Shown piece by piece: positions 12,131 through 23,715 of a DNA stretch of 64,000 nucleotides. The stretch is taken from positions 124,001 to 188,000 of the forward strand of contig BDIU01000036.1 in NCBI GenBank assembly GCA_002118135.1. Direction: 5' to 3'. The notes beneath the pieces were generated by a model, which was not told the origin of the DNA, did no database searches, and worked only from the letters and a program-made list of their open reading frames with translations. The position numbers and the translations under genes were made by a program. Numbering within the stretch: the first letter of the stretch is position 1; the number at the start of each line of letters is the position of its first letter. Source of the stretch: Trebouxia sp. TZW2008 (taxonomy: Eukaryota; Chlorophyta; Trebouxiophyceae; Trebouxiales; Trebouxiaceae).

Positions 12131-12499
12131 CGTTTGTCAATGGACTATGTTCTCGTGTACTACTGTGACAACAAATCTGGCAGGATGTGACAGTCATGGG
12201 GTTTGGCAAGGATGTACCACCAGAAGTGGTTGTGCCTCCTGTTGTCGTGTGATTTGGAGGCAGGCATGCCTGCAGCAGCTCAGCAGAAACAACAGCTGAA
12301 AGAAATGTCGTTGCTCACAGTTGGAGTTTCTGCGAGCAAGTCTAGTCCACAATTTGGCTGCAGCGAGCTCTATGCCAAAAGCTCTCAAAGCTCTTGAGTT
12401 GCTTGTATAGCAGACAATCACGTTGCTACGTTGGATACTATGTGAAGTCCTGGGATGCATGTGAAGCTGTCAATGTATACATGTGGGGGTTTGTACTAC

Positions 12500-12524
12500 A
12501 GCCCTGAAGTAGTTCTTCAGGGCT
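12500..12524. other. Perfect 10-base inverted repeat, 5-base loop
   Basis: agccctgaag, tagtt, cttcagggct. A related string (tagttcttcagggc) recurs near 13171. It is not obviously a terminator, as no poly-T follows. Confidence 0.6.
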
Positions 12525-13525
12525 GATTCTCCAGAAGAGTAATGCTACCTTCTTCTGCTGAGCTTGGCAAGGTACCAAGCAGCATGAGTGTTGTTACAAG
12601 CAAGAGAGCCTGTAACATGTCAAGGGCTGCTTGACTATGAGATCATTCAAGGCTGTCTATGCTGTGGGAGCATCAAGCATAAAGTAGTTGGGGCTAGTTG
12701 TCAAAGCTAATTACAACTGGAGCTGCAGCATCATACATTGTTTGAGCTGTCCATATCAACATTGACACGATTTGGTCAAACGTCATTTGGATTGTCACCT
12801 ATTACAACTGAACATGCACCAGCCTACTGGGCAGACATGCCCATTGAATTGGCCGACAGACCTCACATAGCATGTTACACAGCACACAGTTTCACACAGT
12901 TTGACAGGCAACAATGTCTTCCCATGAAGCTTTGTTCCTTGACTGATTGTGTTGACAAACACAACTCGGGTGTTGAAAGTACCATGGCCATCTCAGCCGC
13001 TTGCAGCCAAAGCTGCAAACGTTGACAGGATGCACGACGTGGACGTGTGGCCATATCGCATCCCAAAAAAGGGCACTGTTCTACGAAATCCATCGCAGGA
13101 AAGTATCTCTTCACCCCCCTTTGACAGGGCGTGCAGGTTGATGCCGTCTATACCAAAACTGTCATACACATAGTTCTTCAGGGCGGCAAACAGTGTTGTT
13201 ATCTGGCGAATCGTTGTAAGTTATGACATCAACACAACAAGAGGGAGGGCCTCAAGCGCTGCTTCACTGTGCTCATTCAATGCTGCTCCATGTTATGGGA
13301 TCACTCAGTGTGCGATCACTGGGATTGGACAGATTCTGAATGTCAAAGCATACGCTGTAGCCAACTTGTGCAGCATTGCGTTTGCTTGAGCTAATCAGAT
13401 TTGAACCGGGGAAGTACCAGCCTGCTGTTATACTTAGAATCGAGAGCCAAGCGTCAAAGCTTTGTAACGGGCACAAGAAGTGCCGAAAATACAGCTCACA
13501 AGATGGCGTCATTGCATGTACATCC

Positions 13526-16461
13526 TCAGTAGAACCCCATGACGGCGTACCCTCCATCTACCGCTATGGTTGATCCTGACACATAGGCTCCTGCTGGGCC
13601 ACACAGAAAGGCAACAACTCCTGCAAGGGCAACCGTGTAATGAAGCCGAAGGCATGTTTGCATCGACATGGCACACCTCTGTGATCTTTGACTTTGTGCC
13701 ACGTGTTGCCAATAGCAAACATAGCACCAGCTTCTTCATCATGAACATGCTTGCTAGTGAGACTGACCCTGCAAGGTGCATACAGAAGCAGTGAACTAAT
13801 CTCCACCTCTCCAGCACCAATTTCTGCTTGGTGTTCAGCAGTTGCGGTCATCAACTTACAGCACAGCTTCAGTCAGATTCCAGCTTGACACAGATGCAGC
13901 AGCCTCAGCAGCGGCAACTGTAATGACTGTACTCTCTAAGGACTTCTGCCGCATATGCATCAGCTTGAGTATGAGTGGCATCGCAGTTGATCTCATGCCC
14001 AAGTGACCTTTCAGTTGAGACAGAATTGAGAAACAAGTCTCCAGCAGCACTTTTGCAAAAATGAAATGGCAAAGCAGAATAGATTTGGCGTGCAGCTGAC
14101 CTGACACCTCGCTGGGCTGGCCAACGCGCTTCAGTGGAGTGCGCGCCAGCACTTTGTCGTTGTAATCCTTGTTCTCCAGCACTGGCTTTGTGAGAGGCGT
14201 GAGGATGTACCATGGTGCCACAGCATTGACAGTGATGCCATCTGGACCCCACTCACAGCATAAGTTCTTGGCCAACTGATTCATGGCAGCTGCACACGAG
14301 CATCACAAAGATCTCTCCACCATCCATATAGAGTATAGATGGTGTAGGTTAGCACAGGACCAGACTGGTTGAAGACAGGTGATGGCTCCAGTACATACCT
14401 AGCTGAGCCTCCTGAGCCTGTCTAGCATGAAATTGTGAATAAAATGAATGAATGCACACAAGCAGGGCCTAAGCACAGCACATTCATATGACTTAGTCAT
14501 TTGAACCTGTCCTCGTTTTGCAAAGCGTGCAGTATGCAAACTTGTCAAGCTGGCTTGCATGCATGCAGCCATGATCAGCTGTGCACAGGGCAATGTCTTC
14601 TTTTCATTGCATTGGATTGTGCCTAAGCTGACGCCTGGAAAGCAGACATCACAGCAGTTGAGGGGCTCATCTTTTCATGACACACGTACTTGTAGCATGC
14701 AGGCATTACGAGGTAACTTGTCTCCGCAAGAATATCCAATGTGAGGACATTCTCAACATAAGGACAAGGCAATTGGAAACCACTCACTGCATTCTGACTG
14801 CAGTGGTATCTCTGGGCAAGGACAAGTCGCTATATGGATAACTTTAGTTGACAAAGTTGTTGTCAAATACTGTAGTCAGACACAGACAGAGGTTGTAATG
14901 TGCAAGTAATTTGTCATGAGTGATGCAGCTTGCCTTTGGTCATGGCATATAGAGTGCCACTCTTCATAGCTGTTGGTCCGCCTGCCACAGAGGAGATGAG
15001 AACCATTTTTGCAGAACCAGCTGCCTTCAGCAGTGGGTATGCTTTCTGCACTCATTGCCACACCTCTGTCAGCATGGACAAACAGCATCTTCAAGAACTC
15101 GAGATTCATATTGTCAAGTCAATCTGGTTTGAGAATTCTTTCTGCACTCATGGGCACACTGACTTCTCACACCCCTTTCAGCATCATCAACCAGCACATA
15201 CCAGATCTGAAGATTGACATCATCAAGTCAATCTCCACCCTTCGTACACAGTATGAATGCTTCAGGTTAGCACCGGACCAAGCTGGTTGGGGAGAGTTGA
15301 TTGCTGCAGTGTGTACCTAGCTGGGCCTGCTGAGCCTGTCTAGCAGCCCGTTCGTTTTCAACTAAAATGACTGAAGTCAATGTGATTCTGGCACTGTGGT
15401 TCTTGGTGTGTTGAATGTGTGGCTTCTGCAATGCATGCTGAAGTGGCAGCACACTGTGCAGGCAGCTATACTGGAGCTACACTGGAAACAGTGACACTTT
15501 TGATTAGTGCTTTTGAAGTGCTTCAGCATGTGAACAGACCAGGGTGCTCAAAGACAGTTGCTTGGTGACTATACGCACCTAGTAAGGCCTTCGAGCCCCA
15601 ACTAGTATGCGTTTTATGTGGGTATGTACGTAAGCACTGAGCAAAATCAGCAGCTCAGACAGACCTGACTCAGCTTGTAGGTTGATTCCAGGTTTGCTGA
15701 CATGATCAGCTGGTACTCATCGTCGCAGTAGTCAACTGTTGCCTTTCTTATGTTCGTTCCCACATTGTGCACTGCATTCACAGCAGGTTATGTCAAATGC
15801 CACGTTAATCATGCTTGATGCAGTCGGCTTGGCAGAAGGTACCTAGTATGTCCAGCTTTTGGCCAAAGACTGATGTCACCTGTTGCACCCAGGCAATGTT
15901 TAGGATCAGGTGTGATGCACCAACATAGACATGGCAGATTTGCTGTATAGTGCTTGCCCTGCCTTGGTCAAAAGATCAGCACGGCCTTGCTCTGTAGAGA
16001 CATCTGCTGTGCAACCCTGAAAGTACATGAAAACAAGATGTCAAGTGTCAGCAGTAAGAACGTTGGTGCACATTCAGAAAGAGTCAGCTTCCAAATTTGT
16101 TGCTCAGCATACTACCTGAACATTGAGACCTTGTGCTTGCCAATCTTGCAGAGCCTTGTTCAGCTCTTCACTTTTTCTTGAACACGTCACAATCTGTAAC
16201 ATTGGCGATTGCGTCAAGGAGTGTGTGTAGTCAAGAGGGACGCATCTCATAGCGTGATCTACCAGTCACAACGCTGGGCGGCATGCACCGGGCTGCTGAC
16301 ATGCAGCCTCGTACCTGAGCCCCGAGCCTGCCGAGCTCAGTCACGATCGCGAATCCAATGCCCTTTGTGCCGCCAGTCACCAAACAAGTTTTCCCTTCCA
16401 AGCCGAAACGCTCTACCGCAGCGCTGGAAACAGAGTGCCGTGCGTCCTGTGCAAAGCTCAT
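13526..16461 (-). CDS. Tropinone-reductase-like short-chain dehydrogenase
   Basis: NAD(P)H-dependent oxidoreductase of the classical SDR family; the substrate is unknown (plant relatives with this name act on varied ketones). Eight exons (16315-16461, 16116-16193, 15963-16016, 15843-15879, 15665-15771, 14934-15045, 14101-14289, 13526-13620) give 272 residues in one phase. Seen: the cofactor glycine motif TGGTKGIG (29-36), catalytic Ser160 (ISSVAG), Tyr174 and Lys178 (YAMTK), the NEWGPDG-like block as CCEWGPDGITVNAVAPWY, and the C-terminal DGGYAVMGFY. Odd points: the usual NNVG reads HNVG (107-110). Intron 6 starts with GCAAGC, and intron 3 appears to start with GCAGGG (a GT alternative would insert 14 residues). 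Introns carry a MITE and duplicated segments. Confidence 0.9.
14312..14440 (+). repeat. Intronic segment duplicated on both sides of SDR exon 6 (copy 1)
   Basis: Shares 'aggttagcac', 'ctagctg.gcct.ctgagcctgtctagca' and 'aaaatga.tg' in the same order with 15240-15385. One copy is in intron 6 and the other in intron 5. Confidence 0.75.
14712..14872 (-). mobile_element. MITE copy B, in SDR intron 6
   Basis: Read on the minus strand it begins TA-CAGTATTTGACAACAAC and contains 'accactgcagtcagaatgca', then 'ttgtccttatgttgagaatg'. It ends near GACAAGTTACC. Same family as copies A, C, D and E. Confidence 0.75.
15240..15385 (+). repeat. Intronic segment duplicated on both sides of SDR exon 6 (copy 2)
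   Basis: Partner of 14312-14440. It shows about three-quarters identity by eye over roughly 125 bases. Confidence 0.75.
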
Positions 16462-16748
16462 TCGCGGAGCTGTCGATACGCTGTCAGATAATTCACCTCA
16501 CAAGAACGTCACCAACTTTGACTTGCTCTGAATTGTCAGACACTGGGTCGGGATTGCCAATTTGAAGTCTCAGTTGTGCAAGTTGCGCAGGCATGCAGCG
16601 CCATGCAGGACTCCTGCGAATACGTACCGTCGTTTAAGCTTTGACTTAGCGAGTTGACCTGCGAAAACGAGCGCATTGGGATCATCGACGCAAAATTGGG
16701 AAAGACATCTGATGGCGATGTTCTTTGAGCAGTGCTTGCAGCAGTGAC
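16462..16748. promoter_or_regulatory. Shared 5' region of the divergent SDR/kinase pair
   Basis: 287 bases between opposite start codons. Open frames here are not conserved. The promoter role is inferred from layout only. Confidence 0.45.
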
Positions 16749-19700
16749 ATGTCGAGAAGCGGCAGTCAGACTGTGGGGTCAAGAGCTGGCAGCTTGTCGA
16801 GCAGAACTGCATCTCACGTCAGGCCACTCACGACGCGGTGAGTGTTGACAACGATCCAATGTTTTTTACGTTCCCAACTCTCAACTTCACAGCCCGAGTG
16901 CAAATCAGAATCTGACGTCCACGGGCTTGTTTGCTGATCATAGTCTCGAGGAGGCAGAAACGAACTTGGTTGCAAAGCAAGAAGCCAATGCTCTGCTAAA
17001 CAGCCAGGTGGACTTGCTGACCAAGCAGCTTCAGGAGCTGCAGGCAGGCAAGGAGGCTTATGAGAAGCACTTCAAACAGCTTGCCAGCCTGCTTGCAAAG
17101 GAGCGCAGAGAACATCTGGGCAGTTCAAAGCAGGTATGCTTTGTTTACTGAGCTGAGACCAGCCAACATGTGCGCAGGCCAGTGCTGTGTATTCTGTATA
17201 TTATATGTATTCTCGATGTAATCTATATATCTGCTTGAACATGCGCAGGATCAACAGAATGGGAGCGCTTTGCCTGAGCCACTGATTGATGACCCTGCGC
17301 AGCTAGACCTTGCTTCTGCAGGTTAGCTTAAGCTCTCTCATGCACGCTGTCATGCATCATGTCCTCTTGGACACGATGGCTGTTCACTTCCTGTCAGCTT
17401 ACATTGTCACGCATACGTCCTCCTGAACACAATGAGTGGCACATCCTGTCAGTGTTCACTGTCACGCATCATGTGGCTGTTGGACACATTGAATGGCACA
17501 TCTCGTTAGCGTACTCCGTCACGCATCACGTCCTGTTGCAAAACTTGCAAGGCACATGCCTGTCAGCGTACACCGTCACGATCATGTCCTTTTGGACACG
17601 ATGAAACGAGTGGCCCATCCTGTCAGCATACACTATCAAGCATTATGTCCTCTTGGACACAGTGAATGGCACGTCCTGTCAGTGTGCTCTTCAATTATGC
17701 AATGTTTGAGGTGCAGAGCGAGATGAAGCCGGGTGGGTGTGTGAGGAGCACTGGGAGGAGCTACGTAAGCTGGGTGAAGCTGGTGGCTGGCTTGTAGATC
17801 CACAACAGGTACATTGACTTCTCGAAGAGTGACAACCATTTTCGTCCCCAAGAACCTTGACCTTATATTGAATTTGTCCTTACTCAGGGGCGCCACTGCA
17901 GTCAGAATGGGTGATTGGTTACCAGCTGCATTGTCCATACATTGAGAATGTCCATACATTGAGTGTCCTCATAAGGAGAAGTTACTGCATAATGACAGTC
18001 ATGGAAGTATGTCACACATTCACACTCATTCAACGGATGTGTGTGACTCAAATCCTGTTGATATTGAAGTTTGGCTTTTTGCCAATAAATGCGTTCACAT
18101 GCAGAGCTTGCCAGGAGCTGCACAACAGTTCTGTTTGACACTTGCTCTGCAAGGCTCTCACCACTGTGAGCTCGACTGCCACAGTCTCAAAAGCCTGTGT
18201 CTGCCTGCCTTTCTGCTTAATGCTACAAGAACAAGGATACTTCTCCATGCGTGCTGTGATTGGTTGCAGACAGGACTCAACACCAACCTGACTTTGCGCA
18301 TTCAGGCTTCAATAACATGGAAACCATGCTTTTCAATTTGCCAAGCATTAAGCTGACCCCAAGCTGCAAGCCTGCGGTCACTTATGCTATACCATCAGAC
18401 CTGGTACCACTAGCACACTCACTGCATGGCTTAGGTGAAGCTAGGGAAAGCATTGGGCAAGGGCACATTTGGCACCACTTTCATGGGCAGGTGGCGTGGA
18501 GGTGAAGTAGCAGTGAAGAGCGTGTACATTGAGCAGCGAGATGAGGCAGAAAGCTTCCTGCGGGAGGTGCATGTGCTGGCTTGCATCCGCCACCCCAACG
18601 TCATGCCTTTCTATGGTGAGCAAATGTTCATAGCACTCGCAATCGAAATGGCTACAGATGCCAGCTTAGATGTTACGTATTTGCATGTGGCCTAAATGCT
18701 GTTTTGCCAGACTTGCTTGAGTATGCTGATAAGGGTGGCTGGTGAGCAGGTATTCATGATGATAGTGGCACAACCAGTTAGACAGCCAGTACAGGTGCTG
18801 TGTGTGTGTGGCCAAGCTCAGTCTTGCCAGCCCGGTATGTTCTGGGTATCATAACAAGTGTTCACAGCATGTTTGCCGTCTGTTCACGTCTGTTCTGCTT
18901 GTGGCAATCACAGTCATTGACAGTCATTGCATGCAGCTGCCACTTTGCATGCTGAAGCAAGTTATGCCTGGCCAGGGTAGGCCTGTGCTGCAGTGAAAGC
19001 ACACTTCTGGCTGTGACATGCTTCCATGCCACTCCTGGTAAGACAGCACAAGTTGTAGTTTATCAGCTGTTGGGGCTGTGTGATGTGCAGGTGCGTGCCT
19101 GCAGCCTCCCAAGCACTGCATGCTGTTGTGTGAGTACCTGCCTGGGGGAAACCTGAAGGAATGGCTGTATGGTCAAGGCAGGTCTGCTTTGGCCACCTTG
19201 CTTGACTGCCCGAAAACCTTGCCTTTTATGCACATGGTCTATTCACCTTGCTTGACTTCCCTGACAGTTTGCTTTCGCTGCTCCTAGGCTACATACCAAA
19301 TCCAGTGTTTTTACATGTGGTGTATAATGTATGGTGCACAACAGGAGGTGGCAAGATGCATGCCCTTTTATTATCGCTTTTCCATTCTTGCTGCATACAG
19401 TGTCTCTAAGGCAGCAAGCTAGTCTATGGCACAACTTACATGCCTGACAAGGACCTGCATGCGGCTTGATGAGACTACAAAAGTGTCTCCTAATTATGTG
19501 CAATATGTGTGTTTAAGTGGATGACCAGCTCTTGCAGGTTTCCTCCCAAGCGGGCTTTGGCAGCACGCTTGCAGATTGCGCTGGATGTGGCTAGAGGGAT
19601 GGCTGCACTGGAGGGCAATGACCCTCCCATTGTGCACAGAGACCTCAAGCCCAGCAACATCTTCATTGACTCAGGTCAGTTTGCAGCCTGCTCTGCTGCT

Positions 19701-21128
19701 GACGCTAATTTCCATGTCGCAAGTGAACCCACAGTGTGCTTGTCGCTGCTGACACTGCTGCATATTTTGCCAAGAAATGCTCGTTGTGCATCAAGCCCAG
19801 GAACATCTTCTTGACTCAGTTTAGTCCCAACTCCTTTTTGCTATTGACACTCATGCTTGTCTGGCAAAAACCCCTGATTTTGCATAGAGACCTCAAGCCC
19901 AGCAACATCTTCATTGACTCAGGTCAGTCCTCAGACCTTGTTGTTGCTGTGGGTGATGCCAACCTTGCAGCAAATCAACCCTTGTGCATATAGGCCTCAT
20001 GACCAGCAACATCTTCATTGACTCAGGTTACCCCTCAGCCTGTGTTGCTGCTGGCCAATCTGCAATGCAAATGGAACTTTGCTTTCTGTCAGACATGCCA
20101 TGCTTGTAGTCCTCACAACAACAACAACATCAAAGGCATATGCGCACTAACTAAAGACAGTGCCTTGATGTACTCTGACGTTGTTTGTATAAGACCCTAT
20201 TGGTCCCTCCAACAGTACACACATACGTATCTATAGATCAAAGCAACTGTCACACTTCCTTGTGTTGAGTCATACTCTACTGTCAGGGCGTCATGGTAGG
20301 GTGGCAGACATGGGGCTAGCGCGATGGCTCACCCCAGAAAGCATGGGCGTCCTTACCGGCGAGACTGGCACCTACCTCTACATGTCACCGGAGATGATCC
20401 GTCATGAGCTGTACAACAGCGCAACTGACGTGTTCAGCTGGGGAGTTCTACTTGTTGAGGTCATCACTCAGAAAATACCGTACGAGGACCATCACCTCAC
20501 ACCACTGCAGGTGAACACATGCACTGCATTGTCTTTGCTACCTGGCTTTGCAAACTGATGTGCAGATGCTTGGCTGCCTGCAAGCTCATCATGCACAGAC
20601 AAATGAGCAAAGCTGCGACGTACATCTCATCATCATCACATGTGCCTGGCTGTATCACCTGCTCAAGAACACATTGCAATGACGACAGCCCGCTCACTCA
20701 GTTGTCAGTGTGTATCTGCTCTGTGTGAGCCATGCATGTACACTCTGACTGTGCATAGCACCTGCAGCTGGGGTTACATGTTGAAGGAAGTTACAGCTTG
20801 CATAATAGCGCACAGCATGTGCACCTGGCATTGTCAGTGTCTGCAAATTACATAACACACTCAGCATGTGCTGCTGCTATCAATGCTGCAGGTGGCACTG
20901 GCAGTTGGTGATGATCAACTACGACCGCAACTGCCAAGTGGTTCAGATCCAGACCTGGTCACCCTGGCAAATGCTTGTTTTGAGTCAGATCCACTGTCTA
21001 GGCCTTCCTTCAGTCACATTGTGACTGAGCTCAGCGCCATCTGTGACAAAACACAGCAGGCTCCAGCTCAACAGCAAGCTCAGACAAGTGTGCTAAGCAG
21101 ATTCATGAAGTCCCGTGCTTTCACGTGA
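16749..21128 (+). CDS. Coiled-coil TKL (Raf-like) protein kinase
   Basis: Serine/threonine kinase of the tyrosine-kinase-like group. Exons: 16749-16837 (Ser-rich start), 16893-17133 (heptad-rich coiled coil, about 80 residues), 17249-17321, 17717-17808, then the kinase domain in 18435-18615 (GKGTFGTTFMGRWRGGEVAVKS, holding the P-loop and ATP Lys), 19091-19181 (CEYLPGGNLKEWL), 19538-19674 (VHRDLKPSNIF), 20287-20510 (VADMGLARWL, YMSPEM, DVFSWGVLLVEV) and 20892-21128 (C-lobe and stop). All phases agree from 18435 on. The link between 17808 and 18435 is unresolved: a frame covering 18286-18377 could supply an exon. The metal-binding DFG is DMG here, while the VAVK, HRD and APE-like elements are present, so it is probably active. 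Substrate and pathway are unknown. Confidence 0.87.
17345..17695 (+). repeat. Minisatellite, about 60-base unit, six copies
   Basis: Unit resembles 'gtcctcttggacacgatgaa', 'tggcacatcctgtcagc', 'gtacactgtcacgcatcat'. It lies in kinase intron 3. Confidence 0.85.
17812..17987 (+). mobile_element. MITE copy C, in the kinase intron after exon 4
   Basis: Left end CATTGACTTCTCG follows a TA; the right end is GGAGAAGTTACTG. The two ends form an imperfect inverted repeat (CAGTAACTTCTCC type). The TA at the left end lies inside the GTA of the predicted splice donor CAG|GTA. Confidence 0.8.
19783..20035 (+). repeat. Three extra copies of the kinase catalytic-loop exon end
   Basis: The exon end coding HRDLKPSNIFIDSG (19634-19674) recurs in the following intron at about 19783-19828 (degenerate), 19880-19930 and 19981-20035, spaced about 100 bases. 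The middle copy is identical to the real exon over 'agagacctcaagcccagcaa' and on through the donor 'caggtcagt', so it keeps a working-looking 5' splice site. The last copy has an in-frame change in the RDLK codons. Confidence 0.88.
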
Positions 21129-21509
21129 CAGACAGGAGGGGGTGACAGCACACGAGGGAAGTCAGAGTTGAGGGCACTGTTTCTTGAGCAGCTGCTTAGT
21201 ATCGTGAAACAGTGTAGTTTGCAAGTCTTGAGGAATTCTGAGCTCTGAAAAGCCAAAATTGGCAGGACCCTTCAAACACATGTCCAGTGTTGCACATCAT
21301 GTTGTTTCCCTTGTCCATGAGGACAGTTGCATTTGTGTTGTCAGTTCATTCCGTTGCTAGCAGTGCTGTATAGTTGCACATGGGCAGCAGCAAAGCAGTA
21401 CCTGTCAAAACAGAATTTTGATAAGAAGGCACAGAGCAAGTCAGGATGATGGCTGTGTTCTGGACTGCCTACATCATACTATGTGTGCTTGGTTTAATGC
21501 CTTGAGATG
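21129..21509. other. Intergenic between convergent kinase and UBLCP1 genes
   Basis: Both stop codons face this 381-base stretch, so it should hold the two 3' UTRs and poly(A) sites. No gene or repeat is seen. Confidence 0.5.
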
Positions 21510-22923
21510 CTATAGCTGCCCTGCAGCTAGCTTTTCAAGATACCTCTGCCATCTGCTGTGCCTAAGTTCAGCTAGACTTGACAGGCTTGCAATGCTTTCA
21601 AGGTATTGTGCAAGGTACAACAGCTCTGTATCACTTTCCCTATTTCTGTGTGCATGCTTGTAAGGCTTAATGACAAGCCCGTTCTGAGGGTTCATCACAT
21701 AGTTTCGTCTGAGGTCATCAAACATGATAGTGTTGGCCTCAGTGTATTGTCCAGGAAACTTTGACCAGATGAATGCCAGCGGTTTGCAGTCAAAGACGCC
21801 TGCATAGCACACAACCAATCTCATCCCAACCGCCCTGCTGGGAACAGCATCACAACATGAAATTGGCTGAAGCCTTCAAGGCAGGGAACAGAGCTCACCA
21901 TATTTCTCTGTCCGAACTGTCATCATGGCCTTGTGGTCAAGCATGAAGGTGATTTTGTAGTTTTCATTGTTGGTCACACCCAGCTGCTGCATCTTTACTT
22001 CAACCCATTTGATTGAAGTTGCACTCCAAATGACCAGATCATAGTGTTTGTAAGCAGACTCCAGGAAGTGGTGCAGGTATGGCCGGCCTAGCTCTTCTGG
22101 CCTTTCAGCAGATGAGCCCAAGTCGAAAAGTGTGTAATCAATATCAAGAACCAAGCATTTCTTGCCGTCACGAGGTGGGTTAAGGACTTGAACATCAACG
22201 CTGGATATGCGGCGCCTGAGCTTTTCCTGCAGTGCATAAATGCTATCAGATGACAGCATGAACGCTTGACTTGACCAGGAAGACTTACATGCCTGGGCCA
22301 CTACGAAAGCAATACTGATCTTGCTGACCATTATATGCCAGCAGCCGATTTGAGCTATTGTTTTGAGCATGCTATTGATGCGCTGCTTGTCTTGCCAGTA
22401 CTGTGGCATGGTGGGAGTTCATTGATGTCGGGGGACCCCTGCTTGCCTGATTCTCGTCCTGATCACGAGGATCCAAGGACTTCAGATCCTCCTCTGCTAT
22501 GTCAAAGTCATCCTGGACGTGAGGTGCTACCTCAGACTGCTTGTCCAGTGCTTCAACATGAGCCTCAGGCTGCCTGTGTCACAAATGACCTTCAGAAAGC
22601 AGCTGGCTTGAGTAATTTCTTCTTCAAGATCAATTTGCAGACTGGCACCAGATGGACAGCAGAAGCTGCTCAGGCATTCAGTGCATGCAATCCAGCTAAT
22701 TGGCTTACCCCATCACGGTCACCTTCTGCCCAGCCTTCAACAGGAGATCGCTGATTTCAGTATCGTCTGTCACAGGCTTGCCACCTTTGACTTTCAGGCC
22801 CAGTAACTTCTGTCGTTTCGGTTGAACTGCTGTCTCAGACTCGATTGCACGCTTCAGCGTACCCACGGTCTTCATGTCCGCTGTGTCGATGTCATACTGT
22901 TGATTGTTCCATTTGATGATCAT
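21510..22923 (-). CDS. UBLCP1: Ubiquitin-like domain-containing CTD phosphatase
   Basis: FCP/SCP-family phosphatase. Human UBLCP1 is nuclear, binds the proteasome and can dephosphorylate the RNA polymerase II CTD. Four exons (22709-22923, 22447-22573, 21899-22226, 21510-21799) give 319 residues, against 318 in human. Residues 1-72 are the ubiquitin-like domain ([16 protein letters not shown]). The DxDxT nucleophile motif is DIDYT at 142-146, followed by [21 protein letters not shown] and [18 protein letters not shown]. The start is the only ATG in the first exon's frame before a region with no other Met. The intron after exon 2 starts with GCAAGC. The neighbours are not functionally linked. 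Confidence 0.95.
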
Positions 22924-23715
22924 TATTGTGCACGACCGGTCCTTCAGACAGCCGATCTTCACGGGAAGTGAGATGTCAGGTTGCCTTGATCCCGCTCGTT
23001 CGAACAAACAAGCCGAGACGTGTCAACGCTTCAGCGTTGGCGTGCTTCTGCCCCTCTATTGCACGCGCTTCAGCGATACTGTGAGCTTCAGTATGCGGCA
23101 AGTAGCGGAAGCTTTGTTGAGTTGCTCTGTAACTCATTGATGCCATGCTCCGAGACCATACAGGCATGCACTGTCCAAAGTCGACTGCCTGACAGTTCAT
23201 CACATTGTCAGACCAAGCTGTATGACTGCCACACTCTGACCTTTGGACGAATGGTTGCTTACACGTGTTGCTGCTGCATCTCTGAGTGCGCAGAGGCACC
23301 TTGTGTGGATGTACAGCCTTGGCAGTGAAAAACACCCGTGCAGGCAAGCCATGCTCACAACTGGCAAGCGTGGTAATTGACTGCCTAAAATAGCATTTAC
23401 AATCAATATATGTTCAGGAGGGCCCAATGTCACTGCAGTTTCGCAGCACAATCAACATCCACACCAGAGATAATTTAGACTGCTTGACGTCTCACAAACA
23501 AACACACCATGTTGGAAGTTCACTACAAAATCAAATGCGGGACTTTGCTGTACTGAGCCACTGGATCATCTCCTGTTTGCTGTCACTCAGGGCTGAAACT
23601 GATCCTGCCAAGCTGACAGACAATAATATCAAATCCAGAGGGCAGCTCAGGACACAATAAAGCTTTTTGCAAAAGGCAAGCAGTTGCTGGGCAATTGCAA
23701 GGACGCAAGACTAAA
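22924..23715. other. Intergenic: UBLCP1 5' region and LIP1 3' end
   Basis: Tandem minus-strand spacing of 792 bases. Overlapping short frames on both strands show no conserved motif. I see no gene. Confidence 0.5.

Larger units (their letters stand above)
11616..13525. other. Intergenic between convergent RBR and SDR genes
   Basis: Holds both 3' UTRs, a diverged minisatellite (11770-12130) and a hairpin (12500-12524). Open frames here of up to 208 codons show no conserved motif and coincide with the repeat. I see no gene. Confidence 0.55.

Noticed and set aside
11673..12299. 208-codon plus-strand open frame after the RBR gene
   Set aside because: It follows the diverged minisatellite, is Cys/Leu-rich by repeat composition, and has no domain signature.
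22924..23007. N-terminal extension of UBLCP1
   Set aside because: The frame is open upstream but has no ATG, and the ubiquitin-like domain already starts at the chosen Met.
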